Part shown: positions 23,222 to 34,885 of the stretch, in pieces | Layout of the letters: the number at the start of each line of letters is the position of its first letter | Position numbering within the stretch: the stretch's first letter is position 1 | Assembly (NCBI GenBank): GCA_030704615.1 | Contig: CM060732.1 | Location: forward strand, 12,400,001-12,464,000 | Direction: 5' to 3' | Length of the DNA: 64,000 nucleotides | Origin: Takakia lepidozioides | Lineage: Eukaryota; Streptophyta; Takakiopsida; Takakiales; Takakiaceae | Program-made: the position numbers and the translations under genes | Notes under the pieces: model-generated | Told to the model about the DNA's origin: nothing | Databases searched by the model: none | The model's input: the letters and a program-made list of their open reading frames with translations, nothing else

Positions 23222-23605
23222 AAATCCACTATTGGCGACCTACCACTCTTCTCAATGTGGGATATAAGATCTATGCAAAAGCCCTCCAGGCAGGGCTACA
23301 GCCCATCTTGATGGAAGTGATTAGCATGGATGAAACAACTTTCCTACCTCTATGTTACATTCTTGTTGGCTAACTGGACTTCAGCAAAGCATATGACAAG
23401 GATTTCCTCTTCAAGAACTGGAAAGGACCTGGTCAAGCTGCTTTTCTATGACGCTCAGGCATCTGTCTCACTCAATGGACAGCCTACAGCCTCGTCTCTT
23501 CCATTGCGAAAGGGGGTTAGGCAAGGGTACCTCTTTTTGCTAGTAGGGGAGATTCTGAATCAGCTGATTAAAGACGCGGAAGTGGAGGAACAGATTAGAT
23601 GAGTT
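23222..23605 (+). pseudogene. LINE reverse transcriptase fragment
   Basis: In mixed frames this reads WRPTTLLNVGYKIYAKAL, FLPL, LDFSKAYDK, then LFYDAQASVSLNGQP, GVRQG and LFLLVGEILNQLIKDAE. These are reverse-transcriptase motifs 1 to 4/5 of plant LINEs, in order. A stretch between FLPL and LDFSKAYDK is missing, stops are present, and the catalytic FADD box lies beyond the break. It is a dead fragment on the plus strand. Confidence 0.8.
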
Positions 23606-23639
23606 CTGATGCCTGGTAGAGAGAAGACTCCGGCAAAGC

Positions 23640-25200
23640 CGGCGTAACTAAAAGTCACTTCGCCTCACGGCTACTGCCCCCTCTCGGGGGCGGGCCCTCT
23701 AACAAGAAGGTAACAAGAATGTCACTTCACATACATTATTTTTAAAGATTGTTTGAGAGCATGCACAAAATCTACACATATCTTTTGAGAAGTTGATATT
23801 CCCACACCATATAAATCAGCGATCATTTGCATTTTATTTCAGCTAAGTGCGAAATGACAAGTGCTACTCTAATTTCAAGTGGAACAGCAGCTCACATGGT
23901 AGTATTTAGACGCTTCAAATAAGGAGCAAATTTTGAATAAATAAAATCAAATGTTCTCCTTAACATTTTCATCTTGGCTTTAAATTCTCTCTCATTGTAA
24001 GACCCCAACAGAGTTGATTGTAAGTATCCATGTATGCACTCTCGAGCCCAAAAAGTTTTAGGCCTACATTTTGACTGACCCACTATGCAGAGAAGAATAA
24101 GGAATGTCATGGCCTGAGCACGCTCACATTAGCTTGTAAGCTTGTTCACGTGAGCTTGCTCATGCCCCACGTGAGCTTGTTCATGCCATTGTGGTTTAGT
24201 GGATTAGTGGTTTAGGCATGAAGCAAAGTTTAATGGTCGTGTATCCCAAGGCCCTATTCTCGTGGATGCCATGTTCTTGGAAGGGTCTACAGTCGTGGAC
24301 CGACCTACATATGTATTGTCATATACCGTGCAAAATTTGAAATTTGAAAATGATTGAAAATACAATAAACAACAATCAAATTGATCAAATGTCAAATTCA
24401 AAAGTATGGAACGGCCACACAATCAAAGTCTAGCACAATAAGTCTAGAGGACATGAAAAATTTAGGGGGGATGACCATATTCCAAACTAGAACCACAATC
24501 CTCGAACATACCATCGTCCACAGAGACTAGATAGCCATAACAAGCCATAACTAATATCTGCCTATGAGCTTGGAGAAAACGTGGCTGAGGAGACAAAGAC
24601 ATAGTGGAGAGTTGTCCCGCCATTGACTCTGCAACACAGAAGCTGAAAAACACAAAAGGGGGCCATTGAAAAATCCTAGCAACTCAAAAAATAGGATTGT
24701 ACGCTTGGAAAATATCATCGTCCTACAAAAAAACAAGTATTCAAAGATGTAAATAGCTTGAAAAGAAAATGGAACACATGATTGCAAGTACAACAAAATC
24801 AGCAAATGTTAGCAATCTCATTGCATAATTATTTGACTTATTTACAAGTAAAGTCATCAACCTCATTGGTCCGTGGTGACGTACCCTACAAGGTCTTTCA
24901 CCCGCACAATGAATGTCTGAACTACAAGGGACAAAGACCCTTCTAGAAGCGAGAAAAAATTGTCTTTAACAGCTTTGCATCATCCTCCATCTCCAAAAGA
25001 TGTATCACACTAGCTTTGTAGGCATGGATAGAAGCATCTGGAAGTCGCACATAGAACAGTACCAAATTACAAATAGAGCATGAATGACAATACACGCAAA
25101 GAATAAAGTGCAAATGGAAGGATGCTAAGATGTTGAACCTATAGAAAAAAAATGTCAACAACCGGACTCCCATCAAGGCTGCAAGCAAGCCTTAATGAAG
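23640..25200. other. AT-rich intergenic region
   Basis: No gene recognised on either strand. Short direct repeats of 'gtgagcttgttcatgcc' type occur at 24,150-24,190. Confidence 0.4.
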
Positions 25201-25229
25201 GTTTGCATAAAGGTTGGGCTCCTCCCCTG

Positions 25230-26180
25230 GCACCAACGAGGGTGTCCAAGTGAATGGCATTGACGTCATCAGATTTACAGCTATAAGAAACAAAAACAAA
25301 AACAATAAATGATAAATAAATTTATTTAAAAAAATTAAATTAAATTAAATTATGTTTGTTTAAAAACAATCAAATAAATTTTAAGCATACCTTGAAGCTA
25401 TGATGTCAACACCATCCGGAGAAAAATAATAATAAGAATCATCATCATTATTTTTTTAAATAAAATAAATCTAAGCATATCTTGAAGCTGATGGCATTAA
25501 CGCCATCCGGAGCAACAAAACAAAAAATCTTTAATTCAAATAAATTTAAGCATATCTTGAAGCTGATGGCGTCAACGCCATCTACTTCGACACCCTTCCT
25601 TCTACTCTTAAAAAATGACATGTTAGTATAAACTCTTCACCACGTCTACTAAATCTAATGTACTCTTTTTCCACTGGTTTTTGGCAAAAATGATCATCGA
25701 GGAGGGTGTCCAAAATTGATGGCATTTAGATCATCAAATTTTAACTGACCTTTAAAGGACCAAAAATAAGCAAAAAACAAAATCTATTTAAAAAAATCAA
25801 ATAGAATTAAACATACTTTGAGGCTGGTGGCGTCAGCGCTACCCATTTGGACATCCTCCATTCTGCTCACTTTTGTCCAAAAATGACCATGTTATTATGT
25901 GTTGTTCACACACGTCTACTGAATCTTTCAATGTATTATATTTTCACTCTTTTGGGCAAAAACTAAGCACTAGGGAGGGTGTCCAAAATTGATGGGAGAG
26001 ATGACCACACCAAATCTTAAAATTAATGGTGTCGTGCCATCAATTTTGAGGTCTGCTTTGGCCATCTCCCTAAAATAGTATTTCTAAATTATTTCTTAAT
26101 TTTGAATTTTTTTTTGTAATTCATGGTCTCGAGCATGCTTCGAGATTGATAGCATTGACTCCATCATCTTAAACACTTGC
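25230..26180. repeat. Degenerate interspersed repeats with a GATGGCGT..ACGCCATC palindrome
   Basis: At least seven partial repeats. Most contain 'aagcata(t/c)cttgaagct' followed by a variant of GATGGCGTCAACGCCATC, seen near 25,386, 25,471, 25,553, 25,808 and 26,126. Others contain 'gggtgtccaaaattgatgg' near 25,235, 25,702 and 25,980. Spacing is irregular. The palindrome, rather than the flanking sequence, is the better conserved part. No coding sequence. Confidence 0.6.
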
Positions 26181-26544
26181 TTTGATCTCTTCGCTTTGCA
26201 TTTATTTTTGTTTATTTCTTTTATTATTGATTGATTCATTAAATTTGTTATTGCTCGTATATTTGTTTGATGACAAAACACCATTGACCAAAACAAGATT
26301 CCAAATTGATGGTATTGACACAATGTTTTTGAAATTATAGTTGAGGTTAGCTATTTCATGAGCATGAGCAGCATTAGCGGCATGAGCAGAAGTTTAATTT
26401 TTTGGATTTAAAAATATTAAATTAAAAAATGGATTGTGTCAGAGAAATAATGTTATAATATAGATTGTGTGAAAGTGAAATTGAAGTTTTTGGAGGAGTG
26501 CTCATGAAAAGTTTTCTTGCGCTCATAAAAAAAGCGAGCGACCT

Positions 26545-26715
26545 CAGTTAAAATGGTGCCAAATTTCGCGGTAATAGGTGCGGCAACATTGGAAAATGAT
26601 GACGAATTTCGCAGTAATAGGTGCCGACCCGAAAAATGGTGCCGATTTTCACAGCTATAGGTCCCTGCCATTCAAGTAAGTTGACGCAGGAATTGGAAAT
26701 GCGGCGCCGAATTTC
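26545..26715. repeat. Short tandem-like repeats upstream of the DGNHR gene
   Basis: Three to four degenerate units contain 'atggtgccgaatttcgc' and 'gtaataggtgc', spaced about 45-50 bases apart and ending at the first recognisable exon of the next gene. Confidence 0.5.
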
Positions 26716-28279
26716 GCGAGATGGTGCCTACAAGTGCACAGATATGAAGTTGGCCGCTGCCAGGATGTTGGAGGCAACCCACAGCAACATTGGTAGGGTA
26801 CTGGGAGGCATGGTATCGATGCGGGTGGTCAGACCTGCCTTTTTCGGTGATATCGACAAGCTCAAATTCTCTTTTCGGGATGGATATCATATGGGGTCTG
26901 CCTCATTTTATGTCTCCATTGAGAACGATCACGGAGCTTCTCGTGTATACACTTCCGACGATTTCGCAAAGTGCCCGGCCCCCATTGGCGAGTTCGAGAA
27001 ATTGATTGTTAACGATCCTCTTTTCCAACACTTGTCCGGAAAAATGTTCTTCGTATAGGACGGGAACCATCGGCTTGCCGCATGGATGGAGCACATAGCC
27101 CAAGTACACCCCGACGAACTAGATTGGCATTACGCCGTGGAGTGTGTTGTGCTGAAGGTGGCGGGTATGGCGGATCGCAGTCTTCTCAAGGCTGCTATGG
27201 CGGACATAAACACGTAAGTTCAAATGCTCCTTGCACTGGAACTTGCAATTTCATAGTCATTTCGGCGGCAAGCCCCTCACATATTGCAACTGTGGCATTG
27301 CAGGGTCACGGAGACTGCCTTCATTGCCACCAACTTGTCCCACATGCTCTTCCGAGTGAAGGTTGTGGGGAGGCAGCTGGTGTCTAGCTTTGCCAATTCC
27401 CTTAGTGTCGATCTCCTGCGGAAGTCGGAGGCAAAGGCTGAAAGAACATGGTACAGGCTGAGCATGGACGCCATGGTCGACTATATCTTTCGGGTATTGC
27501 GTTTTGCTCTCTTCATTTCCTCATTTCTCGATTTTTTGTTGTGGAATTAGAAGACCATGCTTTGTAATTGCTATGTGCTTTGCTGACAGACCAGAATCGA
27601 CCAAGATTTGGCACAAGCGAGGAGGTTCTATATGAAGTCAGAGGAGAAGAAACTGACCCTGGGTACACTCGAATCGTATCTCAGTGCTGCCGAGGCAAAG
27701 GCGCGCCTCAAGTACAAGTCTCGGATGGTGAAGTACGTGGCCATTGTTGATCCCGCACTTGGTGACGACTTTCTTGTGGAGGTGGGGAAGCACTACTCAC
27801 GCGCTCTTAAGCCAACAATGACAATCGAGAAACTACATCGTCTAGCCACAACGTGTATGGATGCAACTGAGAAGGTTAATCATTCTGAACCAATTTGGAC
27901 TCTTCATGCAACAATGTGTTCCCTTACTTTATTTTGCTTACTAATATCCACGTTGGTTGGACAGACCCGGTGGCTCCAAATCTGGAATGGGTCTCAGAGT
28001 ATTCAGGACATGTGGAGCTTCCCAAAACCTGACAAACTGTCCGACCCCACATTCGACCTCTGGATGAACCACATGACATGGTGGTTTCAGGTTGTTTTCA
28101 AGCTTTTTTGGTGCATCCCCTCTTGTATCACGTAGATTTCTGGCATTTTATGCTGACTGATGGGGACTGTCCGCAGGTCACCACAAATGCGCAAGAACAG
28201 CTGGACACCCAAGCCCACCAGTTCAAGCTGAAGATAGAGGCAGGAGCAGAGAGCCTCACCGACTATGTGACGAGGTACT
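26703..28279 (+). pseudogene. DGNHR-motif gene (possible ParB/sulfiredoxin-like fold), interrupted by CACTA
   Basis: Five exons with agreeing GT-AG phases: about 26,703-27,213, 27,304-27,493, 27,590-27,874, 27,965-28,090 and 28,177-28,279. Exon 1 contains FEKLIVNDPLF, then DGNHRLAAWMEHI. A DG(N/H)HR motif after a beta strand is the signature of ParB-N/sulfiredoxin-type nucleotide-binding folds; assigning it here is inference. A single TAG directly before the motif (27,056-27,058) interrupts exon 1. Later exons encode a mostly helical, Lys/Glu-rich region with YRLSMDAMVDYIF and MWSFPKPDK. Exon 5 ends abruptly in TDYVTRY where the CACTA transposon begins. No continuation was recognised beyond the element. 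Function unknown. It may be a host gene or the accessory gene of an unidentified element. Confidence 0.55.
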
Positions 28280-28369
28280 CACTACAACAAATGGGGGGGT
28301 TTGCAACGCCAGCCGTGCCCCCACGCCCCGCGCGGCGCCGAGCGTGCGACGCCAACCCCGTGGAGCGTG

Positions 28370-28870
28370 TTTGCGACGTCGGGCCGTCGCAGCCAAACCC
28401 CGCGGGAGTGAAACCTGGCGCCGGGGCCAGGCGGCGACGCCTAGCCGTCGCACGGAGTGATGAAGGGTTAATGGCAACCCTTCCGGGCGACGCCTAAGCG
28501 TCGCCCCCAGCGAAGGGCAGAAGGCAGCCCTCTCTGGCGACGGCCGGTCGTCGCACGCCGGAAAAAAAAATACCATTTTTTGCCATTTCTTTCATCGCAG
28601 CCATTTCTTGCGACGCCCGGCCGTCGCATGGTGGCATGAAGGGCAGAAAGCCCCTGCGACGGCCGGGCGTCGCAAACTGCCCGGCTGCCCTATTCTCTCA
28701 AAACAAAAAAAACATGTCACAGTTTGCGACGGCTGGCCGTCGCCGTTTGCGACCCCCGGCCTCAAATCCATTCAAAAAAATAGGTCACAGTTGGCGACGG
28801 TTAACCGTCGCCATTTGCGACCCCCGGCATGATAAATCCAAGAAAACGCGTCGCAATTTGCGACGCGTGG
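28370..28870. repeat. CACTA left subterminal palindromic repeats
   Basis: At least eight 18-base near-palindromes of form GCGACG-6N-CGTCGC, at about 28,373, 28,434, 28,487, 28,537, 28,610, 28,657, 28,725 and 28,794. The last, GCGACGGTTAACCGTCGC, is perfect. Subterminal repeats of CACTA elements are the binding sites of the transposon DNA-binding protein (TNPA in En/Spm). A palindromic unit suggests recognition by a dimer. Confidence 0.85.
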
Positions 28871-29231
28871 GGGTTGCAGGAGGCAACGGCGGGGCTTTCT
28901 AGGTTTAGGTTTAGGGCCTTTGGGGGTTCTTAGTTTTTTTTTTTTTCATATGGTACTGGGGTAGGGTGTTTGTTTTTCTTTATGGTTTAGCTTGTTGTTG
29001 TGGACCTTCCTGTAGATTGTGACATTCATTTTGATAATTCTCTTGATACCACATATGTATGTGTTGCTCCAACATATTCATTGCCTCTGCCTTCTTTCTT
29101 GAAAGACTACCAGCCACAGCCATATTTGATGAATCATAGAAATAAAGTACAATATGCATGTACATGTACAATTAATCGAAGGCATGGGTCCAGTTCGGTG
29201 CGAGAATTGTTATGTAGCTTTGATTTTGTGT

Positions 29232-32192
29232 CTAATCAACTTGAACATCATCATCCGGAGCCTCTTCATCATCATCAAGCTGCAAGTCTTCTTGGTCATC
29301 GGAGTCATCGTCATAAATGGCCCGGCCCTCAAAATGCACCTCCGAATCATCCTCCACCTCGTTGTCAATGGCCGTGTCTTCGTCTCCTTCTCCATCATCC
29401 GTATCTTCTAGAGCTTCATCATATAGGGTCCAGGATGCATTGTCCGGGGCGTCATCATCCTCTTCTACCCCCTCTACCCAACCTCTATCATCAGCATCAT
29501 TATGACCAGTCTCTCCGTCCACCGCAATTGCCTCACCCCATGGAGATCCGAGACCATGATAGATACGTCTTCTTCTTGGCTGAGCATGCACAACCACCTT
29601 CCAATTTCCCCCTCTTGTTTTGTCATCGGAGAAAAAAACTTGCTCCATGTCTGAAGGCCGTGAAAAAGGCTCATCGGAGGGACGATGAGTAGGGTTGAGC
29701 CTATCTACATTGACGCGCATGAAACCACAATCATCTTGCACTAGTGTTGCGGAGGGCCCCACAAGATGTGGCTGGAACCACCTTCCTTTGAAAAGAAGAG
29801 GCCGGTACCTTGTATACTGAAGTTGGAGTATGCTCTCAAGCTCTCCAATGTACTCAAGTTTCCTCATCACCCTTGCCCCACATGGAGTCTTACCAATATG
29901 TGGCACACAAGCCAGAATCAAAGGTTGTTTTGCGCTTCATGTCAAGAGCACGAATGCGGAAATGACGACCGTGAACCCAAACCGCCGTGTATGAGGTCGC
30001 GAATTGAGAGGGGCTCTTTGCAATGTCTTGCACCAAATATGAAACTACCTCTCCTTGAGCAACGGCGTCATAAACCTGAAGTCTGAAGCCACTATTGGAA
30101 TGAACTTAGAGGCTGCAATTCCATGGGCAAATTTTGTGAATGAACATTCCGGCGGCCCGCTCCTCGTCGTGGACGTCTAGTAACCGGCCTTGGATGGTTC
30201 CGCCTCCATGCAAGCGTCTCCTCCTCTCGTTGCTGAACAAGATTATTGTATCTTGCCTCCCACTCATGTATGGATGGGGTGTTCTTCAGTATGAAGTCAT
30301 GCGCTTGCTCAATCACCAAGGTCGGCAATTTTACCTTCTTCGATTTTTTGGGCAAAACGATGTCATTGGTTCGTGCATCCTCCTCTTTCTTCCACATCCG
30401 AGGGGATTCCTCATCCACCCTTGCCATGTACTCCGTGCAATAGAACATAGCTTCTTGCAACGTATACCCCTCCGCCATGCTACCCTCGGGTGCGTCATTT
30501 GTCTTACAAATCCTTTCAAAGTCTTCATATAACGCTCAAAAAAGTACATCCACCGAGAATGAACGGGGCCGGCAATCGAAGCCTCTTCCACTAAATGCAC
30601 TATCAAGTGCACTTGGATGTCAAAGAAAGAGGGAGGAAGGTGCATCTCTAACATACACATTACCTCCGCCGCCTCCTTCTTCATGCGTGGAAAATTTGCT
30701 TCTTCCAACTCTTTGGAGCAAATCCACTGAAACAAGCCTCACAATCTATAGATTGTCTCACGAACCTCGGGCGTCAATGTTCAACGTACTGCAATGGGCA
30801 AGATGTCTTGCAATAGATTGTGGTAGTCATGAGACTTCAAACCATGGACCCCGTCTTCTTCGCTGAACTTCGTACGGAGGGATGACCCATAACCAGTTGG
30901 TGTTCGGACAGCACTTATGGTGGCTATCACTTTCTTGTATTCCTCCTTTGTCCATTGCCAAGGTGCGCGCCTATACTTCCACCGTACAACACCCTTTGGA
31001 TCCACACCATTTTGTTCGACCCATAGATGGCGCATGCGACCCTGCTCCTCAAGCTCCTTTCTAACACCGATAGAATCTCCTTTTGCAGCCACTCCCTTCT
31101 TTGTCGGCGTGCCATGAAGAACCCGAAAAATGGACGAGCAGACATTCCTCTCAATATGCATGGGATCTAGAAGATGGCGAATCTTCAGGTCCTACATATA
31201 TCCCCACCCACAAAGACTTACACAAAAAATTTTACGTGAAAGTGACAATGCAACGCATACCAAATGTGCAATATCATATGCATGCATAGGGATATTGACG
31301 GTGTTTTTGTGGAATATGTACTGCCCAATATGGCAACTCGTAGAAGATTGAAAGTCGTTTCATGCTCCCAATCCTCATCCTCATCCTCATCCGACATTGA
31401 CAAATGAATGTATGCGGGTTGTTCATGGGGAACATAATATTTATGCAGCCTCTCTCTCATTTGGGTGTGAATGGTCAAAACCAAACGTCGCTCCTTCCAC
31501 TCCTCACTCACTCCTTCCAAAACCACAATCAGATCTTGCATGAGTACTACTCTCTAATAATCTCCATGCGAGGGGGAATGACGCTTATACCTTGCGTGGT
31601 ACTTTTTTTCATTGGACATCATCCCGATATCGGTCTTTCTTGCACTTTGGGCACTTGGTGAGATGCGAATCCTCTTTGTAGTATAGGGTTTTATCACATG
31701 GACAAGCATGAAAAATCTTATAGCCCATCCCCACAGAGTCCAAGACTTCGCGCGCCTCTTTCCGCGACCGTGACATCTTGGGTTTCAAGTGTGGAGCAAG
31801 GATATAGTCTGCAATAGTTCGCATTATGGTAGACATCCCAACATTACTTATGCCAAATCGAATTTGAAGATTGAACAAAAGTAAGATTGTTGAAAGTCGA
31901 CTCATTTTCGTCCCTTCGTACAAGGGAGTTCTCGCCTCCCTCTCCATGTCATTTGAGGGGGCCATTTTAGGATCATCGATTGGCCGGGTTCCCTCTTCAT
32001 GGGATGCATCAGCGCCCACATGATGCATTAAGAGATCCTCCATGGCTTGCACATCCTCCTGGTTAATTTCATGCTCATTGTTGTTGTCACTGTCACTATC
32101 ACTGTCATCGTCATCATCGTCCGGTACCGTGGGGGCGGCGTCTCGCCCACGGCTCCCGCCTGATGTACTTGGGTTGTTTTCGGATGGGGTGC
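29232..32192 (-). pseudogene. CACTA TNP2 transposase, catalytic core missing, frameshifted
   Basis: Read 5' to 3' on the minus strand. An acidic N-terminus is entered through a splice acceptor at about 32,193. It is followed by the TNP2 lead domain: TKMSRLSTILLLFNLQIRFG, then HACPCDKTLYY and CPKCKKDRY (31,609-31,960). After only ~450 bases comes the domain that normally follows the catalytic core: MHIERNVC, then GLKSHDYHNLLQDILPIAVR (30,781-31,161). Then DUF4218 (MLEMHLPPSFFDIQVHLIVH, about 30,480-30,735), a frameshift near 30,480 to AEGYTLQEAMFYC, and DUF4216 (SYTAVWVHGRHF near 29,980, continuing 29,232-29,921). About 400 residues of the DDE core expected between the first two blocks are absent. 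TNP2 cuts the element ends; this copy cannot. Confidence 0.85.
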
Positions 32193-32575
32193 CTAGAGAA
32201 AAGACCGGGAAGGGATGGACAAAGTCCTGATACGAACAAATGAACATATGGACATATATTATAATGTGTCCTTGCAACCATACATTTCATTATAAGCGAA
32301 ATGCAAACAACAACCTTCAATGTGTGTATGCATCAAATATGTCATTCAATAATTACATGTGTGTGCGCAACGTACACGCATGCAAAGTTTCAAACCCAAA
32401 CAAAATCATTTGCCCCCCCAATGACGCATTCACCCTATCAACCAATTTTTGTTTATTAATGTGAAAGAAAATCCTCTCATGCCATTGCACCCAACAAACG
32501 GATGTGGCTCAAGCTTCATTTTTTCCTACATGTGCTTAAATATGTGTGCAACGCCTGTACAAAGATCCAGCAAGG

Positions 32576-32607
<32 letters not shown>

Positions 32608-33236
32608 CCTCCCCAACGACGCACTTACCCTTGCACCAATTTTGAATTAAAACGAATTTAAATGAATTTAAAATAAATATTTGCATTTAAAAAATATATG
32701 ATTGTGGTTTTGAGGGGCGTAATGATTTTATTTTAGCTCTATTTTGTTCTGTGACATCGGGCTTTGCACCACTACATCCATGCAAAAAATGGGACAAAAA
32801 AAAACTGGAAAAAAAAATAAGTGTGTTTCTAGGGTCACTTTTGCAGAACTCTCTATGCAAAGTGCATGAAGTTGAAGATAACCCAACTTTGGAGTTCAAA
32901 TGAGAGAACAAAATCTGGTTATGGGTCCAAATGACTTTTGTTTACTCCCAAATTTTGCACGCACATTGCATATGCTATCATTAAGCATATGGCTTGAAAA
33001 TGGAATAAAAAAAAATTCATCTACAGGCGAAACACAATTTTCCGTCTCTATGACACGTAACTGCGTTCAACACTAGAATGACCCATTGAATCAACTTGGT
33101 TCAAGCTCATATTTGGTCCACATGTGCATAAGTATGTTTAGATCACATATGCAAAATTGCAACCCACACGAGCAACAAAAAAAAAATTTACATCAATCGA
33201 TTAATCGGATGTATACAAAGTACATCATGAGAATAT
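32193..33236. other. Internal non-coding part of the CACTA
   Basis: Lies between the SET-like ORF and the first recognised TNP2 exon. It contains a run of about 28 A at 32,577-32,604. Presumably intron or spacer; no ORF is supported. Confidence 0.5.
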
Positions 33237-33890
33237 CTACAATGCCCCTCTACGTGATCCATGTCTCAAAGGAACCCTATTTCTATCATACACATCACAC
33301 TCACGCTGTAATCGGAGGTCCCAATCATCCCGGGAGAACTCGTATGATGCAAATAGTTCGCTGCCAGCCCTAATAGTCCTACCAGCATATGTCATTACAA
33401 ACATGTGCATTCCCTCACAGTATACTGACACCACAAAAGCTCTCATGCCATCGCTTCGCTCGTCCCATACTACATTGGTTCTCCTAAGATGACCAAAAGA
33501 ACTATTGACCAGCCCAGCAACATTGCCGAAGATGTCGGGGTCACCATCACAAAATTTGATCTCAATGGGAAACAACCCCCGTCTACGTACATCCTGTCCG
33601 TTGACACACAAAATATAGGGTAGGATGTATGGGGCTTCGAGGCGTAATGTACGGAACTCTGCGGAGGTGTAGTATGGACCGTAGTAGGGAAACAAATCCA
33701 CCATGCTGTTTCTCCGAGGAGGAACCACAATATCATTGACCGTGAATAAACCCTGACCCATAGCAGGGTCTGTAGCGGCTCTCACAACATACCGTCTCCC
33801 CCAATACTCGAACTCTACATTTTCTCGGATGGGGGTGGGAGGGTCGAGATGATTCCCCCAACAACGAGGCTTGACGGTCCTCAGTAACAT
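33237..33890 (-). CDS. SET-domain-like protein carried by the CACTA
   Basis: An open frame of 217 codons between the inverted arms of the CACTA, on the transposase strand. The SET order is recognisable: PAMGQGLFTVNDI (the GxG motif, about residues 42-54), FPYYGPYYTSAEF (the YxG/E turn, about 67-79), NVAGLVNSSFG near 122-132 (the place of N-x-A-R-F-I-N-H-S), and RTIRAGSELFASYE near 169-182 (the place of GEEL-x-x-DY). SET proteins transfer methyl groups from S-adenosylmethionine to lysines, often in histones. The usual NHS has become NSS while the tyrosine of the last motif is kept, so catalysis is doubtful. The start Met at 33,890 may be internal: a Pro-rich ORF (33,881-34,153) precedes it in another frame and could join by splicing. 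No post-SET cysteines are visible. Confidence 0.6.
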   Translation of the reverse strand: MLLRTVKPRCWGNHLDPPTPIRENVEFEYWGRRYVVRAATDPAMGQGLFTVNDIVVPPRRNSMVDLFPYYGPYYTSAEFRTLRLEAPYILPYILCVNGQDVRRRGLFPIEIKFCDGDPDIFGNVAGLVNSSFGHLRRTNVVWDERSDGMRAFVVSVYCEGMHMFVMTYAGRTIRAGSELFASYEFSRDDWDLRLQRECDVYDRNRVPLRHGSRRGAL

Positions 33891-33996
33891 AGTCCTATGC
33901 GCTTTCCATCGGGGGCGAGGATCCGGCTTAGGCCGCCCAAGCCGAAGGGGAGAAAACCTAGGGCGAAGCCGACCCTCCTAGGGGTTCGGGGGGCAC

Positions 33997-34070
33997 ATGC
34001 ACGTAGAGGTGGAGGTGGAGGTGGAGGTGGAGGTGGTGGTGGTGGTGGTGGTGGAGATGGAGGTGGTACT
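33997..34070. repeat. GGTGGA/GGT microsatellite
   Basis: 'ggaggt' repeats pass into pure 'ggt' repeats. In one minus-strand frame (33,881-34,153) this encodes a run of about 17 prolines just upstream of the SET-like ORF. It may be an exon-encoded Pro-rich linker or simple-sequence DNA. Confidence 0.85.
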
Positions 34071-34667
34071 GCTGGCGGAGGAGATGAAAGTGGAGGTGGT
34101 TGAGGATGTAATGCCTGTATTGGATAGGTGCAATGGGTGCCTCCTCGCCACAAAAAATGGTCGCTCTAGGGCCACAATCGATATGTGGTACTACCTCCCC
34201 ATCCTCGAGGGAGACGGGTCGATGTTTCCTCACCATCCCATCCTAATTAACACACACCACCAACACTTTCATTTATCAAAAACCGTTGGCAACAAAAACC
34301 CTATGCCTCAGCCTCGGGGCTTTCAAAATTGGTAACCTAAGGCAGAACATCCCTATGGTGCTAGAGCCCACGACAATAAATCCTTCCTCTCGTTCTATCT
34401 TCAGGATGCTCACACTATGGAAAAATTTGTTGAGACCCAGCACTTTGCGATTATCAGATTGAACCACATTTTGGGTATGTGAATCCTAATTACACCGTTT
34501 ATCCTTTTAACCCCAAGACCCACAACCAAAACCGCCAATCCAAAACCCAACACCATAAAGAAAAGCAAACACCCTAACCCAGTACCATATGAAAAAATAA
34601 ATAAATAAAATAAAAACTAAGAAACCCAAAAGGCCCTAAACCCTAAATCCAGAAAGGCCGGCTGTCG

Positions 34668-34885
34668 CCTCCTGCGACACCTTGGCGTCGCATTGGACGA
34701 CGCATTTTTTTAATTTTTTAACTGAGGTTCATACCCCGCGACGGACAGCCGTCGCGGGGGGCGACGCGGTTTTTTTAATTTATGGGGCTGGGGGTCGCAA
34801 GAAACGACGGCCAGCCGTCGCAATCTTCATTTTTACATTTCAAAAAAGGGCGGGCGCAGGCGTGCGACGGCCGGGCGTCGCCAGT
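34668..34885. repeat. CACTA right subterminal palindromic repeats
   Basis: Three clear copies of the same GCGACG...CGTCGC palindrome lie near 34,738, 34,803 and 34,864. Half-sites are present at 34,671 and 34,685. This is fewer than on the left, in keeping with a truncated right end. Confidence 0.8.

Noticed and set aside
25230-26180. Repeats considered as a CRISPR array
   Set aside because: Spacing is irregular, units are degenerate, and the surrounding genome is eukaryotic.
28895-28925. Interstitial telomere repeat (tttaggg-like)
   Set aside because: Only two imperfect units. They are part of the CACTA inverted arm, mirrored at about 34,634-34,650.
33881-34236. Poly-His or poly-Pro ORFs as independent genes
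   Set aside because: They derive from a GGT-type microsatellite read in different frames. At most one is a linker exon of the SET-like gene.
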